64,000 bases of DNA from the NCBI GenBank assembly GCA_026027325.1, contig JAMSLZ010000001.1:4588001-4652000 (forward strand). Reading direction: 5' to 3'. This DNA comes from Actinomucor elegans (lineage: Eukaryota; Mucoromycota; Mucoromycetes; Mucorales; Mucoraceae). The translations under genes and the position numbers were made by a program. The notes beneath the pieces are model-generated. The model made no database searches and was not told the origin of the DNA. It saw nothing but the letters and a program-made list of their open reading frames with translations. Shown piece by piece: positions 43,121 through 55,009 of this stretch (within the stretch, counting starts at the first letter, position 1; each line of letters opens with the position of its first letter).

Positions 43121-44986
43121 CTAAATGATTCTTAATTGACCTGAAGTAGTTTCAAGCTCAATCACTTTTGTACAATTCTTTACACCACCCTTCATTCTAA
43201 TCCAACGACCCAACTTCAACTCTTGACCAACACCAATCACAAGCAAAACGCGTTTGGAGGGGAAAGTTGATTTGATTTGAATACTGTTGACTACGCCATG
43301 GACTGGAATCTGTGCAATCTGACTAAAGCTCTTGTTATCGGCAGCCAACTTCCAGACGCGTACGAAGCCGTCCCAGGATCCAGACACAAACATATCAGAA
43401 TATCTTAGACATGCGACAGATGTAATCCAATAAGGTGTATTAAGCTCTCCCTCTGAGTCGCTCACTACAGTATTTAATCCATGAGCAGTTGATACGGAAA
43501 ACATAGGCTTTTTACGATTCAGTTCCCACAATGAAATAACACTACAAGATATATGTGAGTATGAAGCACTTTCTTGGGTGAATTCATCATCTACGTTACC
43601 CACTGTCACCGCCTGTAATGAACATGCTTTCGTCGATTTGTGCTATACAATCAAGAGAGCCCTCAACATATAAAGGACGGTTACTTTGTTGATCTGGATT
43701 CTTAGTGGCAATACCACCTCTATAAACTAATTGTGATTCTTCTACAATCTTCCACACTCTCGCTGTCTTATCTCGACCACCTGTTGAAACACAACGTTCA
43801 CGGCCAAGGGTATCAATATCTGTAATTTGATCTTGGTGGCCAAACAAAGTTTCGATGTATGTACGTTCATCAATATTCCATAACTTGATTGTACGATCGT
43901 GTGATGCGGAATATAATTGGTTTGCGCCTTTACGGAAAGCAAGGCCCTATTATAAAAGAATATTAGCGAATGTATTTTTCAGAAATTAAAGGCACTTACA
44001 GAGATGGCGTCCCTATGCTGTGTAAATTTGATAAGGTGCTTGTCTTCTTTCACTGACCAAATATTAATCACTTTATCCAATCCACCACTTGCAAGATATT
44101 GGCCATCGAAACTTATCGCAAGACACAAAATATCTTGTGTATGTCCATCAAAGTTCTTAACACCCTTTCTTCCACCGGGGAAAGTATGTAACTTTTTAAA
44201 GGTTTTTGCATCCCCTATCGAAATTGGTCAGTTTCTGATCAAGTATATATAAGCTGACTATCTTTACATTTCACAATAGATCCATCTTTAGAGGCAGAAT
44301 AGTAAACTGAGCCATTTTCAGATAATGCTACTGCTGTTACTGGACGTTGATGACCACGACATGTGTTGATTTTCAAGTTTTCAATATCATCAAATTTGAA
44401 CTATACTAGATTTTAGTATATACATGAAACAAGTGTTGCTTTTTGTATGCTTACTGTGTCTGCAATACGTAAATGAAGTCTGCCTTCGCTCTCGTCCTAT
44501 TCAATAAATATATGAGTACAAAAAAAAAACAATTTCAAGTATGCTGCGAATTTTGAAGCTCTTACATCGTCTTTCTTTAAACGCTCAGCAATCAAGTCTC
44601 TATCCAAATCAGCAGCATCGAAACCAGTGATATCATCTACAAAAAGATGTATTTCTTTAATATACATGCAAATAGGTTCAAGCGTGTATATCTTTTTTTT
44701 TACCATCCAAAGTATCTTTAATACTTCCTAAATAAGCTTTGGCAAGACGGACACGTTTCTCGGCAGCAGTCTCAGCAATTTCTTCGTCAGACGATTCAGC
44801 TTCACTGGCTGTCGATTGATTAGCATCAAAGTGATCGTCTTCTTCGTCGCCTTCAATATCACTGTCAGCTGCTTTTTTGACAGGTTTACGATTTTGTTGC
44901 GGTTTGGAGTTTCTTTGTGTAGTACTTGTGGTTCTTTCGGGGCGCTTACGCTTACGCGTGTTGGCAAAGAATGAATCGACAGCCAT
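43121..44986 (-). CDS. RRP9: U3 snoRNP protein Rrp9 (U3-55K), WD40
   Basis: Nucleolar WD40 protein that binds the U3 snoRNA B/C motif in the small-subunit processome for 18S rRNA maturation. About 500 residues in roughly eight exons. N-terminus MAVDSFFANTRKRKRPERT is basic (nucleolar targeting), then an acidic region (SDIEGDEEDDHFDAN), the Rrp9-specific helix KRVRLAKAYLGSIKDTLD, and seven WD repeats, including NTCRGHQRPVTAVALSENGS, HTQDILCLAISFDGQYLASG, QLYSASHDRTIKLW and ERCVSTGGRDKTARVW. The C-terminus LKLGRWIRMKGGVKN matches the LGRWWRIK-type end of human RRP9. Start at 44986 is the first Met of the basic leader. It is divergently paired with the ASA1-like gene across 344 bases. Confidence 0.9.
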
Positions 44987-45330
44987 ATTGTTCTTTTGTT
45001 TGAATATGAGGAATCTCGAAAAAAGACCTCGAGATAAAAAAAAGGTCTATATTGTGACTTGCAAGCCACATGATTCGCAGTCACAGTTCGAATTGTGCTT
45101 TTCGTTTATAGGTGTTTTTGCATGAATGCAACCTCTAGATTGGTAATCGATTACTTGCGATAGATAGGATTGATACATAAGGTACATATTGATGCGATAT
45201 TGGAGGCAGTTCATTGTTGAAGAGGAACAGTAAAGAACTGTTAAAGTTGGGACCTGGGTTTCAAAGTCCGGACATCATGATATCACGGACTGTGCTATTT
45301 GAGTAATCCTTGATACATCATTTAAAGAAC
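44987..45330. promoter_or_regulatory. Bidirectional promoter region, RRP9 / ASA1-like
   Basis: 344 bases between divergent starts. No TATA box is obvious. Nothing else is recognised in it. Confidence 0.4.
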
Positions 45331-46647
45331 ATGTCTAATGCAAAAGCAGAAGCTCCTCCTCCTCCTATCTATATATTCCGCGAACATAAAGCAACAGTGA
45401 ACTTTGTTCATTTATTTGACCGAGATCAGTTTCTTGCTTCATGGTAATGAAACCAGCTTTATGCAAACCAAACAAAAAGAAACTAAATTCAGTGTGTATT
45501 GAAGTGATGGTGATGGTTGGGTTATTATTTGGAAGATGAGAACGAGAAGACCTTTATTGAAATGGAAAGCCCACGAAAGCAGCTGCTTAAAAGTAACTAT
45601 CACGACTATGAACCAAGAGAAATACACGCTGATAAGGTGAGAAGAGAAAAATCAAAACCGTACAGGGAATTGATAGTAATAATACCGCATAGTCAGGGCA
45701 GAGATAATATGATTCATATTTGGGAATTGTCCATTCAAGAACAGGCACAACACCGATGTGTTTCTTCCATTGTATATAATGCACTAGGTTTCTGTAAATT
45801 CTCGTGTCACAGTCAAGGTAAATTCAGGTCAATCAATGATGAAGTTGGACTAATTTTTTTTTATTTGCACATAGAATTATTATGTTTCCCTTCAAAGAAT
45901 GACATTGCTTTTGTAAGAGTATAGAAAAAAAGAAATGAAGTCTCAAGTATAACTCTTCTTGACGTTTTCTAGTTTGATATCTATGATCTAACCTATCGGC
46001 GTTTTGTACTTCAAAATATTGGTCTTCAAAAAGATAGCGGCTCGCCTCGGCTTGGATCGTGTATGGCTGTAGAATTATTTAGAACACAAGAAGCTCTTTT
46101 TGTACTTGCTGGATATGAAAGTGGATCTGTAGTATTATGGGAAATCAAGCAAGACCAATTTAGATTGATTTGGCAGAAACAAGAGCATCAAGAGCCAAGT
46201 AAATAGTTTTATAAATGCTTACTGATCATCTACTAATATTTCTTTATTAGTACTTGATTTGTCAATAGACCATTCGAAATCAGTAGCAATTTCTTCTTCT
46301 GCAGATAATCAAATCTGTAAATATTCTTTAGGGACAGGTGATATTATCAAAAAGATAACGATAAAGAAGTCTGGTATTGTGGCTATAAGCATACGTCCAG
46401 ACAATAAGATTTTCGCTTCGGGTGGATATGATGGAAGGTTAGGTTTCTGCAGCCTTATCATATGCAACAGCTCTGAAACCCTTTTTTTTTTGTTAGAATC
46501 CGAGTTTTCTCTTTGAAATCGATGAAACCACTTGCAGTTCTATCTTACCATAAAGATACAACTTATTGTATTGATTTTGGTACAGATGCTAATTGGCTAG
46601 TTGCGTCAAGTCAAGACAACCGTATCAGTTTATGGAGCATATTTTGA
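45331..46647 (+). CDS. ASA1: ASTRA-associated protein 1 (Asa1)-like WD40 protein
   Basis: WD40 protein resembling Asa1 of the ASTRA/TTT complex, which with the Hsp90 machinery matures PIKK kinases such as TOR. About 350 residues in at least six exons. Starts MSNAKAEAPPPPIYIFREHK, whose PPPPIYIFREH-type opening is typical of Asa1/GNB1L. Repeats follow: NFVHLFDRDQFLAS-CDGDGWVIIWK (across the first intron), QGRDNMIHIWELS, YDLTYRRFVLQNIG, LAGYESGSVVLWE, ISSSADNQICKYSL, IFASGGYDGRIRVFSLKS and ASSQDNRISLWSIF at the very C-terminus, as in Asa1 where the last blade closes the propeller. The second-exon frame is TGT GAT GGT GAT GG..., fixed by that WD repeat. Confidence 0.82.
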
Positions 46648-46699
46648 TTCATCATCATATGAGAACTTTTTTTTTATATAGAAAATAGCCTTGTTTTCG

Positions 46700-46711
46700 A
46701 GATAACGATAA
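46700..46711 (+). promoter_or_regulatory. Paired GATAA sites upstream of the ammonium transporter
   Basis: AGATAACGATAA, two HGATAR-type sites 1 base apart, about 190 bases before the ATG at 46897. Fungal nitrogen regulators of the AreA/Nit2/Gln3 type bind such sites, and ammonium transporter genes are classic targets. Motif seen; function inferred. Confidence 0.4.
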
Positions 46712-46896
46712 TGCCTTGCATTCTGGTTGGATACACCCGGGTTTTGCATTCAGACTCAGGAAAAAGCCTATCTTTTATCTATACTTTCTATCTCTTTGCA
46801 TTGATTGACACTCATAGATTGATATAAATACTATCTCATTCTTTCCATTTAAATCACTCTCTTTTATTATTGTTATTATTATACTCTTTGCGAATA

Positions 46897-48488
46897 ATGG
46901 ACGAAGGAACTGCTGCTGCTCCAACATATAATCCAGGCGATATTGCTTGGGTTCTAGCGTCAACTGCATTAGTATGGCTCATGATTCCAGGCATTGGATA
47001 CTTTTATTCAGGAATGGCTCGTAGAAAGAACGCACTTTCACTTATCATATGTTGCCTATTGTCTCTGGTCGTAGTTTCTGTACAATGGTTCATATGGGGC
47101 TATAGTTTAACATTTAGTAAAACTGCTACAAATGGATTCATTGGTAACCTTGATAATGCTTTTTTACGCGGCATCCTTGGTGAGCCATCGATCGGAGGTA
47201 CGGCTATTCCAGATCTCGTTTTCTGTATCTTCCAATGTATGTTTGCCGCTTTGACACCCGCTTTAGCTATCGGTTCTGCAGGTAATTAGGAAAAAAATAT
47301 GTAAAAAGAATATGTAACTCAATATCTTATCTTTCTAGCTGAGCGTGCTCGTCTTTTACCTATGATTATCTTCATCTTTATTTGGTCAACACTTGTCTAT
47401 AACGTTGTGGCTAGCTGGACTTGGAATGTGAGCGGTTGGAGCGCCAAATTAGGAGCCATTGATTATGCAGGAGGCGTAAGGAATTCAAATTTTGACGTAC
47501 TATTTCATCCAACTAACCTGTTATCATAGACTCCAGTTCATATTACCAGTGGTTTCGCTAGTTTGGCCTACGCGTTGATCTTGGGACGTCGTGAAGGTCA
47601 TGATGCTAAAAAAGAAGAGTTCAAACCTCACAATATGTCCAATGTAGTCCTTGGTACAGCTTTACTCTGGTTCGGCTGGTTTGGCTTCAATGGTGGTTCA
47701 GGTAAAAAAAAAAAAAAAAAAAAAAAACCTAGTAGTTGATCTGACATATCATTGACATAGGCTTAAGCGGTAATTTACGCGCAGCTATGGCTATTGTTGT
47801 TACCAATTTGGCTGCTTCAGTTGGAGCTATTACATGGATGCTCATTGATTATCGTATTGAACGCAAATTCTCTGCTCTTGGTTTCTGTTCTGGAGCCGTT
47901 GCAGGTTTAGTCGCTATCACTCCTGCTTCTGGTTACGTTGGTCCTGGCCCTGCAGTAGCCATTGGCTTTTTGGGCGCTTGTGCTTGTAACTTGGCTGTAC
48001 ATTTGAAGCACTGGCTTCATTACGATGATGTAGCAGATGTCTTTGCTGTGCATGGTGTCGGTGGTTACATTGGTTCTATCTTGACGGGTATCTTTGCTGA
48101 AGCTTACATTGCTAATCTTGACGGGGCCACTGTTATCAAAGGCGGCTGGATGAACCATAACTGGATCCAAGTAGGATATCAGTTAGCTGAAGCCACTGCT
48201 GGCGCTGTTTGGTCTTTTGTTATTACGTATTTAATCTTATTTATCATGAATAAGATTCCAGGCCTTTCACTTCGTGTTGATCGAGAATCTGAATTGCAAG
48301 GCCTCGACGTCGCAGAAATTGGTGAAATGGCCTATTATCATGTTGATAAGATTATAGGTGTCAACCAAAATACTGGCGAAGAAAAAGTAGTGAAAGAAAA
48401 AGTTGAGGATTATAGTTATGAATCTCAAGCTCAAGGTTCCATGGGTTCAGTAAAACCTCTGAACCATGATAGTTTAAATAATGTTTAG
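46897..48488 (+). CDS. MEP2: Ammonium transporter, Mep2-type (Amt/Mep/Rh family)
   Basis: Plasma-membrane ammonium transporter of about 460 residues in five exons. Starts [20 protein letters not shown]. Amt signatures: [97 protein letters not shown] and [13 protein letters not shown]. Both pore histidines are present (PVHITSG and AVHGVGG). In fungi the first His distinguishes the Mep2 clade, proposed ammonium sensors, from Mep1/3, which have Glu there. The cytosolic tail (from [20 protein letters not shown]) is charged, with several Ser that could be regulatory. One intron near 47702-47760 carries an A-run of about 26. Confidence 0.93.
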
Positions 48489-48651
48489 TTTCTACATTAT
48501 ACCTTTCTATTAACATTTGCTACTATTATCAACTATATTTTCTCATGTAATTATTTATTAACTTTATCATATTTCCTTATCATCTAATTTCACCCTTCTT
48601 GCTATCCAGCTTATTTATGTACAATAAAGAAACTAAATACATACCTATTAA

Positions 48652-48653
<2 letters not shown>

Positions 48654-48697
<44 letters not shown>
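48654..48697 (+). repeat. Run of 44 A
   Basis: Longest homopolymer in the window. It is just downstream of the ammonium transporter 3' end, whose likely polyadenylation signal AATAAAG lies at about 48624. No retroelement body is recognised upstream of it. Confidence 0.9.
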
Positions 48698-48698
<1 letters not shown>

Positions 48699-48869
48699 GA
48701 CTTCTAATCTATTAAATAACACGCTTATTCATTATAAGCTCTTAAGAGCTATTTAAATTGGTGATATTATATTATCAGGCATTCTTTATTACTATTAAAC
48801 AAAAAGTATGCTCTTGTTAATGAAGACTGTAAATAAGCAACAATTGTAAAATATATAATCTAACAAGAG

Positions 48870-48940
48870 CAATGAAGCTGGACTGATAATTTCATTATAT
48901 GCAACATTTTTTGACTGGATCGGTCGAGAGATCTTGATAC
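48870..48940 (-). repeat. Dispersed repeat A, minus copy
   Basis: GAAGCTGGACTGATAATTTC, then ATGCAACATTTTTTGACTGG, ATCGGTCGAGAGATCTTGAT, the reverse-complement order of the family core and left end. Confidence 0.6.
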
Positions 48941-49844
48941 TTTGAAATGTAGATAATTTATAGTGTATACCCAAAATGTAGTAGAATCTTTATACTTGAG
49001 TTATAAAAGAATTCTAGTAGGTGCGGCGCTTCTTTATAATATATATCAACCATCAGATGCAATATTCAATTTAAATCAGTTGAAATGTAATAATGTTGGA
49101 AACAGAGAATTTGTAACTTCAACCTTGGGTCCCAATTTCCAAAACTGACTACTTTTTTTGTGGAGAACGAAAGCAGCATTTTCAAAAGTATGCTTAAATA
49201 CTTTTTTTTTTAGATTTTTCTTGTATTAAATACTTATAATGATATTTACAGCGAATGTACGGTTGTCTATTGCCAATGATAACTCCATAAAATTTAAGAA
49301 GTATGAAATGATCCTTAATGTATTCGATACGCTATTTAATTTTTCATAAATCTTTTAAATTTTCAATAGTTGGGCGTTAAAAGATGAAAAGAGATACTGA
49401 GAGAATTTGGATAAAATGGATTCTTGCCAATAATAATCCAGGAATTGGGCATAATGGTGACTTATCTTCCTACCATTTCCTAATAATGTATAAAGGACTA
49501 TAAGAGTATAGCCACAGCATAATCATGTTGTATACTTCTTAAAATATGCTTTTTTTTTGTAGTATTTTTGTATACGAACCTATGCTGACGTCTTGACAAA
49601 GGAAACTCAATGGTTTCAAATGAAGTATAAGCATAAATCTTATATCCTTCAGTACTTAAATAAATTTATATATGGATGCTGTTGATCAGCTCCTTAAGTA
49701 TCGACATTTTTTTAATATTCAAAAAGTGGAAACAAAAGTAATCTGTCAACATGCTAGCTGACTGTAATTTGACTGAAACGACCGTCACTTTGCCCCATAG
49801 ATATCAGTGGCTCGTATGTATTTTTCGTATTCTTTCTCCACTCA

Positions 49845-50201
49845 ATGTCTACCTCGACGTCAGATCCTACTAAAGGGCTAGAAGCATGGGAGGCGCAACG
49901 AAAAGCATGGACTACGCCTAACCAGCAATACCTCGATACTCTCGAAACACGCCAAGCGAATAACAAATACGACGATTTGATTCAAAATGAAACACAACGC
50001 AAATACATCTACAAAAAGATCGTTCATCAAAGACAGAATCCACTTAATCCGATTTCCTTAAAGTACATTGTAAGTTATTTGAAACAGAAAAAAAAAGATA
50101 GTTTATTGATGCTATTGATATAGATACCAATTCTTGTTACTGGTTGGCAAGAAGATGGGTTATGGCCTAAAGGCATGGTTGTCCAAGAAGCAAGCGATTA
50201 A
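49845..50201 (+). CDS. Small DUF4050-like fungal protein
   Basis: Two exons (49845 to about 50069 and a short last exon ending at 50201) give about 101 residues. It starts MSTSTSDPTKGLEAWEAQRK and contains AWTTPNQQYLDTLETRQANN, YIYKKIVHQRQNPLNPISLK and, after a phase-0 intron, YIIPILVTGWQEDGLWPKGM. The pattern of an R-Q-x-W motif, a helix ending in L/V-x-x-R-x-P-L-x-x-P-I-x-L, and W-x-x-D-G-L-W-P matches the fungal DUF4050 family as I recall it; the function is unknown. No membrane segment or signal peptide. It is convergent with the RanBPM-like gene, with stops 175 bases apart. Confidence 0.65.
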
Positions 50202-50376
50202 AAGATGTGATAGAATATACCCTGGCTCTGTTTCAGTGAAGATAGTCTTGCAAGAAGAGTAAAGAAGCTTTGCCATGACCAGACAAAGCAAGCTCTTTGG
50301 AAGCAACAACAGATTGTTTATAGATTGATTCCAAGTTTGAAGTACCTACACGATTTTCGTAAGCTAATAAAAGCCG

Positions 50377-52286
50377 TTAATCATCATACAAACGACAGCT
50401 ATTTGTTATACCTTGAATAGCATCGTTCAGCTCGGAAGCGGTAATATTTCTTTGACTAATATCTAATAAATGGGCCATTGGGCTCAACTGAGGATCAGCA
50501 TAAGCCAATAAAGCAAAAAGCTCCATCAGAGTACCCAGATGCTTCACATTATGCTGGTATTCTTCCTGTAACTGTTGACCATAGAACATTGCCTTTGTTA
50601 TTATATCATCTTCTTCGTCTAGAGTACTAATACTATTGAAACTTTGGCGTCGACCATGATTAAAGGAAAACACGCGTCTTCTTGTCAAATGAGGATGAGA
50701 ATGAGGACAGTCGTCTCCAATGAGATGATCACCACCCGTAGTGCTGCCGTTATGGATTGTGGGCGAAGCAGCAACAGCAGCCCAACTCAAGCGTCTTCCC
50801 GACGCGGCTACAGGCAATGGTGGTGAACCCAATGGTGCAGACACATGATTTCCACAAAAGGGCTCCTCATTGATGCTACTCATACTAAGGGTTCGGCTTC
50901 TGCCAGAATAAGTACTCAATGTATCATCATCTTCTGTATCTGATAAGCAGAGAGATGAAGACAAGGATTGAGAAGGCGATGGCTTTTGTTGATTAATGAG
51001 TATTTCGAGAAACTTGCGCGCTTTAAGATTGAATGTCAAATCAGCGTCTTGTTCAAGTAAACCAGGGTAATGAGCTGAAGTTTGTTCAATGGCCTCATCA
51101 ATATGGCCAGACATGATTAATTTGCGGATATTGCCTCTTGTCTCGTCATCATAGGTCGTATGAATCTTTGTTGACTTTCCAGTCGCGTAACTAAGGTTCT
51201 TTTTAAGGGCATCGGCAGTACCCAGGTAGCCTTGGTGCATCAAATAAGCTATAATCAACTGATCAATTTCAGCTTTTGTATCCAATTGATTAGTATGGAG
51301 GTCTTTTACAGCGCTTGATTGTTGATTCTGTTAAATACTTTAATAAGTGCATAGGTTGAAGCCATCCTACTATACCTTGATGTATTGAACAATATCAAAG
51401 GCAAAAGGCTCCTGCCCAAAATTGGCCGAAATTCTTTCGCCCTGTGTGGTTAATCCTACACAAGGATAATACAAGTCATTACTGGCGATGTTATTGAAAG
51501 CAGTGCCAAGCGCAACGCCATTCTTTGTGAAGAACGCGGTACCATTGGCAAAATTGATACCACAGCCTATAATATCACCTGATATATAACTGGGGCCATA
51601 AGGTAGGCTAGATTGATGAGAGATGGACCCATCTTGGCCATGATAGCCAAAACTAGTAGTATCATAACCTGTAATTGTTTCTAAGTACCTGTGTTTAAAC
51701 TAATAAATAATGTATGCATACCTGGTAATGTATTCAAGTTGCTTTTAGATGTACAGAAGCCTACAGCGAATAGACCGTCAGTTCCCTTTGAAATAACACG
51801 TATTTCAAAGTAATAGACGCCACATTGAGGTCTCATTGGGAAATTGGTACGGATAGTGGCAGGCTCTTTGGCCATATTGTGTTTTATAGCTACTGCTTGT
51901 AAATAAACAAAGCTATCCTTTTTTTTTCTCACACATACTCTGGTATTACCTGTACTGTAAAGCAAGTCAAATCCATTCAAGCCGACTTGCAAATGTCGCG
52001 ATTTATCCTTTTGGTTCCAATACTGAGGTAAACGTAAATCAATTTCTTCTAATTCTCGGTTATACTCTAGACAGTTGTTGAACCTACTGCGTTTATTATG
52101 CAAATGATGGTATTGTTCAGTAACTAATGTAGCATAAGTTGTATGTTTGAGATAAAATGGATATTTTGGGGGTGCAAAACAATTGATTTTTGATGTATTG
52201 GCTGTAGTGCGGATCTTTTTGCTGTGCGTGAATGCCCAAGGAAGAGGAGGAAAGGCTAAAGAGTAATTAGATGTGGTAGAAGTCAT
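50377..52286 (-). CDS. RanBPM/Gid1 (Vid30)-like SPRY-LisH-CTLH-CRA protein
   Basis: Scaffold of the GID/CTLH ubiquitin ligase, which removes gluconeogenic enzymes and other substrates when nutrients change. About 570 residues in four or five exons. Starts MTSTTSNYSLAFPPLPWAFT. SPRY domain with CGVYYFEIRVISKGTDGLFA, VGFCTSKSNLN, FGYHGQDGSISH and GCGINFANGTAFFTKNG; LisH with KAEIDQLIIAYLMHQGYLGT; CTLH with ETRGNIRKLIMSGHIDEAIE and FNLKARKFLEILINQQK; a low-complexity Ser-rich and His-rich linker of about 110 residues; and the C-terminal CRA helices (TLMELFALLAYADPQLSP). The domain order equals human RANBP9/10 and yeast Gid1. A CACGTG box at about 52355, upstream of the start, is noted without a claim about function. 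Confidence 0.88.
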
Positions 52287-52425
52287 ATTGAAGGTAAAGA
52301 AAAGGAAGGTTCTTTTCCATTCTGTCTTTTTTATGCTCGTATGTTCTTTTTACACCACGTGCCCTCACTCAAACTACAGTAAAGTTTCAGGTTCACTAAC
52401 TTTATTGGGTTTTACTATACAAAAT

Positions 52426-53136
52426 CTATTTCTTGGATAAGGATTCGGATTCAAATCTTGTTGCGCGCATACCAATACCAGCAGGTGCATTCATGGTCAA
52501 GTATCGTAACCAACGTTCAACTACCTCAGGATGTGCATCTTTGATTTGAAGCAGTCTCTTGTGTGTCTTTCTTTCAAAATTTTCCTGCGACTTCTTGTGT
52601 ACAAAGGGAGATCGGATGACAGTCCAACGTGAAGTTTGAGTAGGTAATGGCACTGTACCGCTGCAAGGCATACCCAAATGAAAAGCTGCTCTCTGGGCGA
52701 AATCCGCAAAAAAGTCGAGTTGTTGTGGAAGATAACCTCTCATTTGAAGGTTACAAACGCGAATATTGTGAGTAGGTGAAATACGTTTAGGAGCTATCCA
52801 TCCAACAATGAGAATGTATTCATATTGTCCCTGTATCCCTCTGTTTACCTTCAAACACTTGACTGAATTCATCTTTAGGCTCGGCAGTCTTGGGTAATTC
52901 AAGGGCTGGGCTGTGTTCTGTACTGGTGGTTGTAGAAGCGGCTTTCGTACTATAAAAAATAGGTCAATATCTTCAAGTGGATCCTATTTTAAGCTCACTT
53001 ACGCTAAAGAGCGAGAAGCAGAAGCTTGGAAGAGTCTAGGTGTAGCTCTGAGGAATTTCGACTATAATAAACATGGTAATTGAGTCTTTCGAAAGTGCTT
53101 GGTCAACTGTATATCCGTTCTTACTGTAGATAACAT
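52426..53136 (-). CDS. RSM10: Mitochondrial small-subunit ribosomal protein uS10m (Rsm10)
   Basis: Component of the mitochondrial 37S subunit. Exon 1 is only MLST (from 53136); then SKFLRATPRLFQASASRSLA, an Arg/Ser-rich, acid-free amphipathic stretch typical of a matrix-targeting presequence; then TKAASTTTSTEHSPALELPK; and the conserved uS10m core NIRVCNLQMRGYLPQQLDFF, SRWTVIRSPFVHKKSQENFE, KTHKRLLQIKDAHPEVVERW. Four exons, about 183 residues. Introns: GTAAGA after MLST, GTAAGT after RSLA, GTAAAC after FSQVFE. The stop at 52426 lies 140 bases upstream of the RanBPM-like start, in the same orientation. Confidence 0.87.
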
Positions 53137-53606
53137 ATCGGCTATATTGATTTCAGGTGAATTTACAATGAAAGCAAGGAACAAGATATGTTGCTTTGAT
53201 GTTTTGTCAATTGATATCCCTGCGAAGCCACCCTTTCTTGTCTGTTTGACCCAACCTGCTTCAAAACGCACCGGGGAGGGTGACTGTCAAGCTCAAGCGC
53301 CATTTAAACATCATCGAGACTATCCAATAATAATTAGCAATTAACCCGAAAACCTTCAATTAAAAAAGCTCAAAGTATATACTGGAGGTATAGTTTTAGT
53401 ATGTATAAAAACTTGATTTGCTTATTTCAATATATGTAATTAAGTTTTTTGAATAGTCTTTTAGTCATACAATATATGAATTATCGCTATGAAAGAAAAG
53501 TGCTAAAATCCACATATAATCCAAATAATTTCAGTGTTCTAAAACTTAATACATTGAAGCCTTTACATCATTCGATGTGTAATTGATTTTTTTTCAAAGT
53601 CTTTGT

Positions 53607-53690
53607 TCATCATTGTATTGTCAATCTTGATGCTTTGCAGTACCCAAGTCATCATTGTATTGTCAATCTTGATGCTTTGCAGTACCCAAG
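53607..53690 (+). repeat. Perfect 42-bp tandem duplication
   Basis: The unit TCATCATTGTATTGTCAATC plus TTGATGCTTTGCAGTACCCA plus AG occurs twice without mismatch (53607-53648, 53649-53690) and is followed by TCATCAT, the start of a third unit. The lack of divergence implies a recent event. Confidence 0.95.
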
Positions 53691-54130
53691 TCATCATAAG
53701 TAACCAAAGAAGGACGAAAATAGCTCTTGGATGATCACTTTTATTTCATCTCCGACCGCAATGAATCACTGTGCTTGAAATGCAACAAAAAGACGCCATA
53801 TTTACCATTTGTTTTCATAGGAACATAGCAAAAAGGAATCTATCCAAAGTTTTGACAAGATATAGAGGCTTCAGTGAACGCTCTAGGCACTCATCAGCAC
53901 AAATCTGTCCCTATTGAAAATGAAACAAGTTCAATTACCAGAATCTATTCTTTAATAAAGACTGTATTAGAAGCAGCAGTTTCTTTTTAATATAGATTAT
54001 CTTTTAGACAAGGCATTTAACCAGAATCAGCTAGCTGGTTTACAGGTCATTCTATCTAGTTCACATGAAATGTATGTAATTTATGTTAATTTTTGGTAAA
54101 TTATATATTGTAACTGTGTTTCGGTTAAAT

Positions 54131-54400
54131 GAAGGTTTTAATAGATACAGCAGTTTATCCTGAACATTGACCACTATTTAGGTCCGGCATATGGCCGAGA
54201 TTGGCAAAAAGGCCTAAAAATGATTAAGTAATGCTATTGAGCTACATGCATTGAACATTAATCACTATTGATAATATAATGTATACTTCGACTAAATAAG
54301 TGTTTCAGCATATGAAACAGCTCATTCTGAACATGAACCCCCAATTAAATGTGACATTTGAGTGGGATCGGTGGTGAGATCTATAAATTTATAGATCTAA
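54131..54400 (-). repeat. Dispersed repeat A, two minus copies
   Basis: Copy 1 (54131-54206): AAGGTTTTAATAGATACAGC, AGTTTATCCTGAACATTGAC, CACTATTTAGGTCCGGCATA, TGGCCGAGATTGG. Copy 2 (54313-54400): ATGAAACAGCTCATTCTGAA, CATGAACCCCCAATTAAATG, TGACATTTGAGTGGGATCGG, GAGATCTATAAATTTATAGA. Copy 2 ends in a palindromic AGATCTATAAATTTATAGAT block. Confidence 0.7.
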
Positions 54401-55009
54401 ACTATAAAATATATATATATAATTTAATGCAAATTATTAATATGCAATAAATTCGTATATCTTTGCTTAATTGAAAGCTTATGTGAATCCAGTAGGTATT
54501 TTGAAAATGTACTAGTTATCTAATGCGACATTAAACAAAATTGATCAGGTGATCTAGAGATGTTGAATCTAAATCTCAAAATGAGAAAAATCTCCAGGGG
54601 ATGGCCGTAGGTTTCGTTTTGACCTCTGAAAATGCTTTCGTATTCATTTGAGGTTTTCTGCGCCAGCTTCTAGGTATATTTTAAGTGATCTAGGTCTATT
54701 ATATTTATGAGTACATAAATATAATTTTCAATGACTTTTCTAATATGGAACATTCGAGTTATAACTGCATTTATAAAATGTACAGAAATTAAGTTTTATC
54801 GAGAGTAACACTATAGATTAGGAGAAACATTAAACAGTAACTGCACTATTGAATTTCATGCAACACTTTTTTGATGTACTTTTGTTGTATCAACCATTTT
54901 TTTTGTCCTTAAAATCTGCTTCGGTTCTTTTTTATGTATATCTGACCTAGCCTCAGAAAACATTAGGAAAAAAAACAGATGAAATACGGTGAATTCATGG
55001 CAACTTCAG

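Larger units (their letters stand above)
48489..49844. other. Intergenic region with A44 tract
   Basis: No gene supported. It contains a run of 44 A (48654-48697) about 165 bases after the ammonium transporter stop codon, and a minus-orientation repeat A copy at about 48870-48940. A short open frame at 48963-49148 has no recognisable features. Confidence 0.55.

Noticed and set aside
43121..46647. RRP9 and the ASA1-like gene considered as a WD40 tandem duplication
   Set aside because: Different families, opposite strands, and distinct N- and C-terminal signatures; they are unrelated neighbours.
54313..54400. Palindromic AGATCT/ATAGATCT blocks considered as a CRISPR-like or satellite array
   Set aside because: Copies are diverged, not regularly spaced and occur on both strands; a dispersed repeat explains them.
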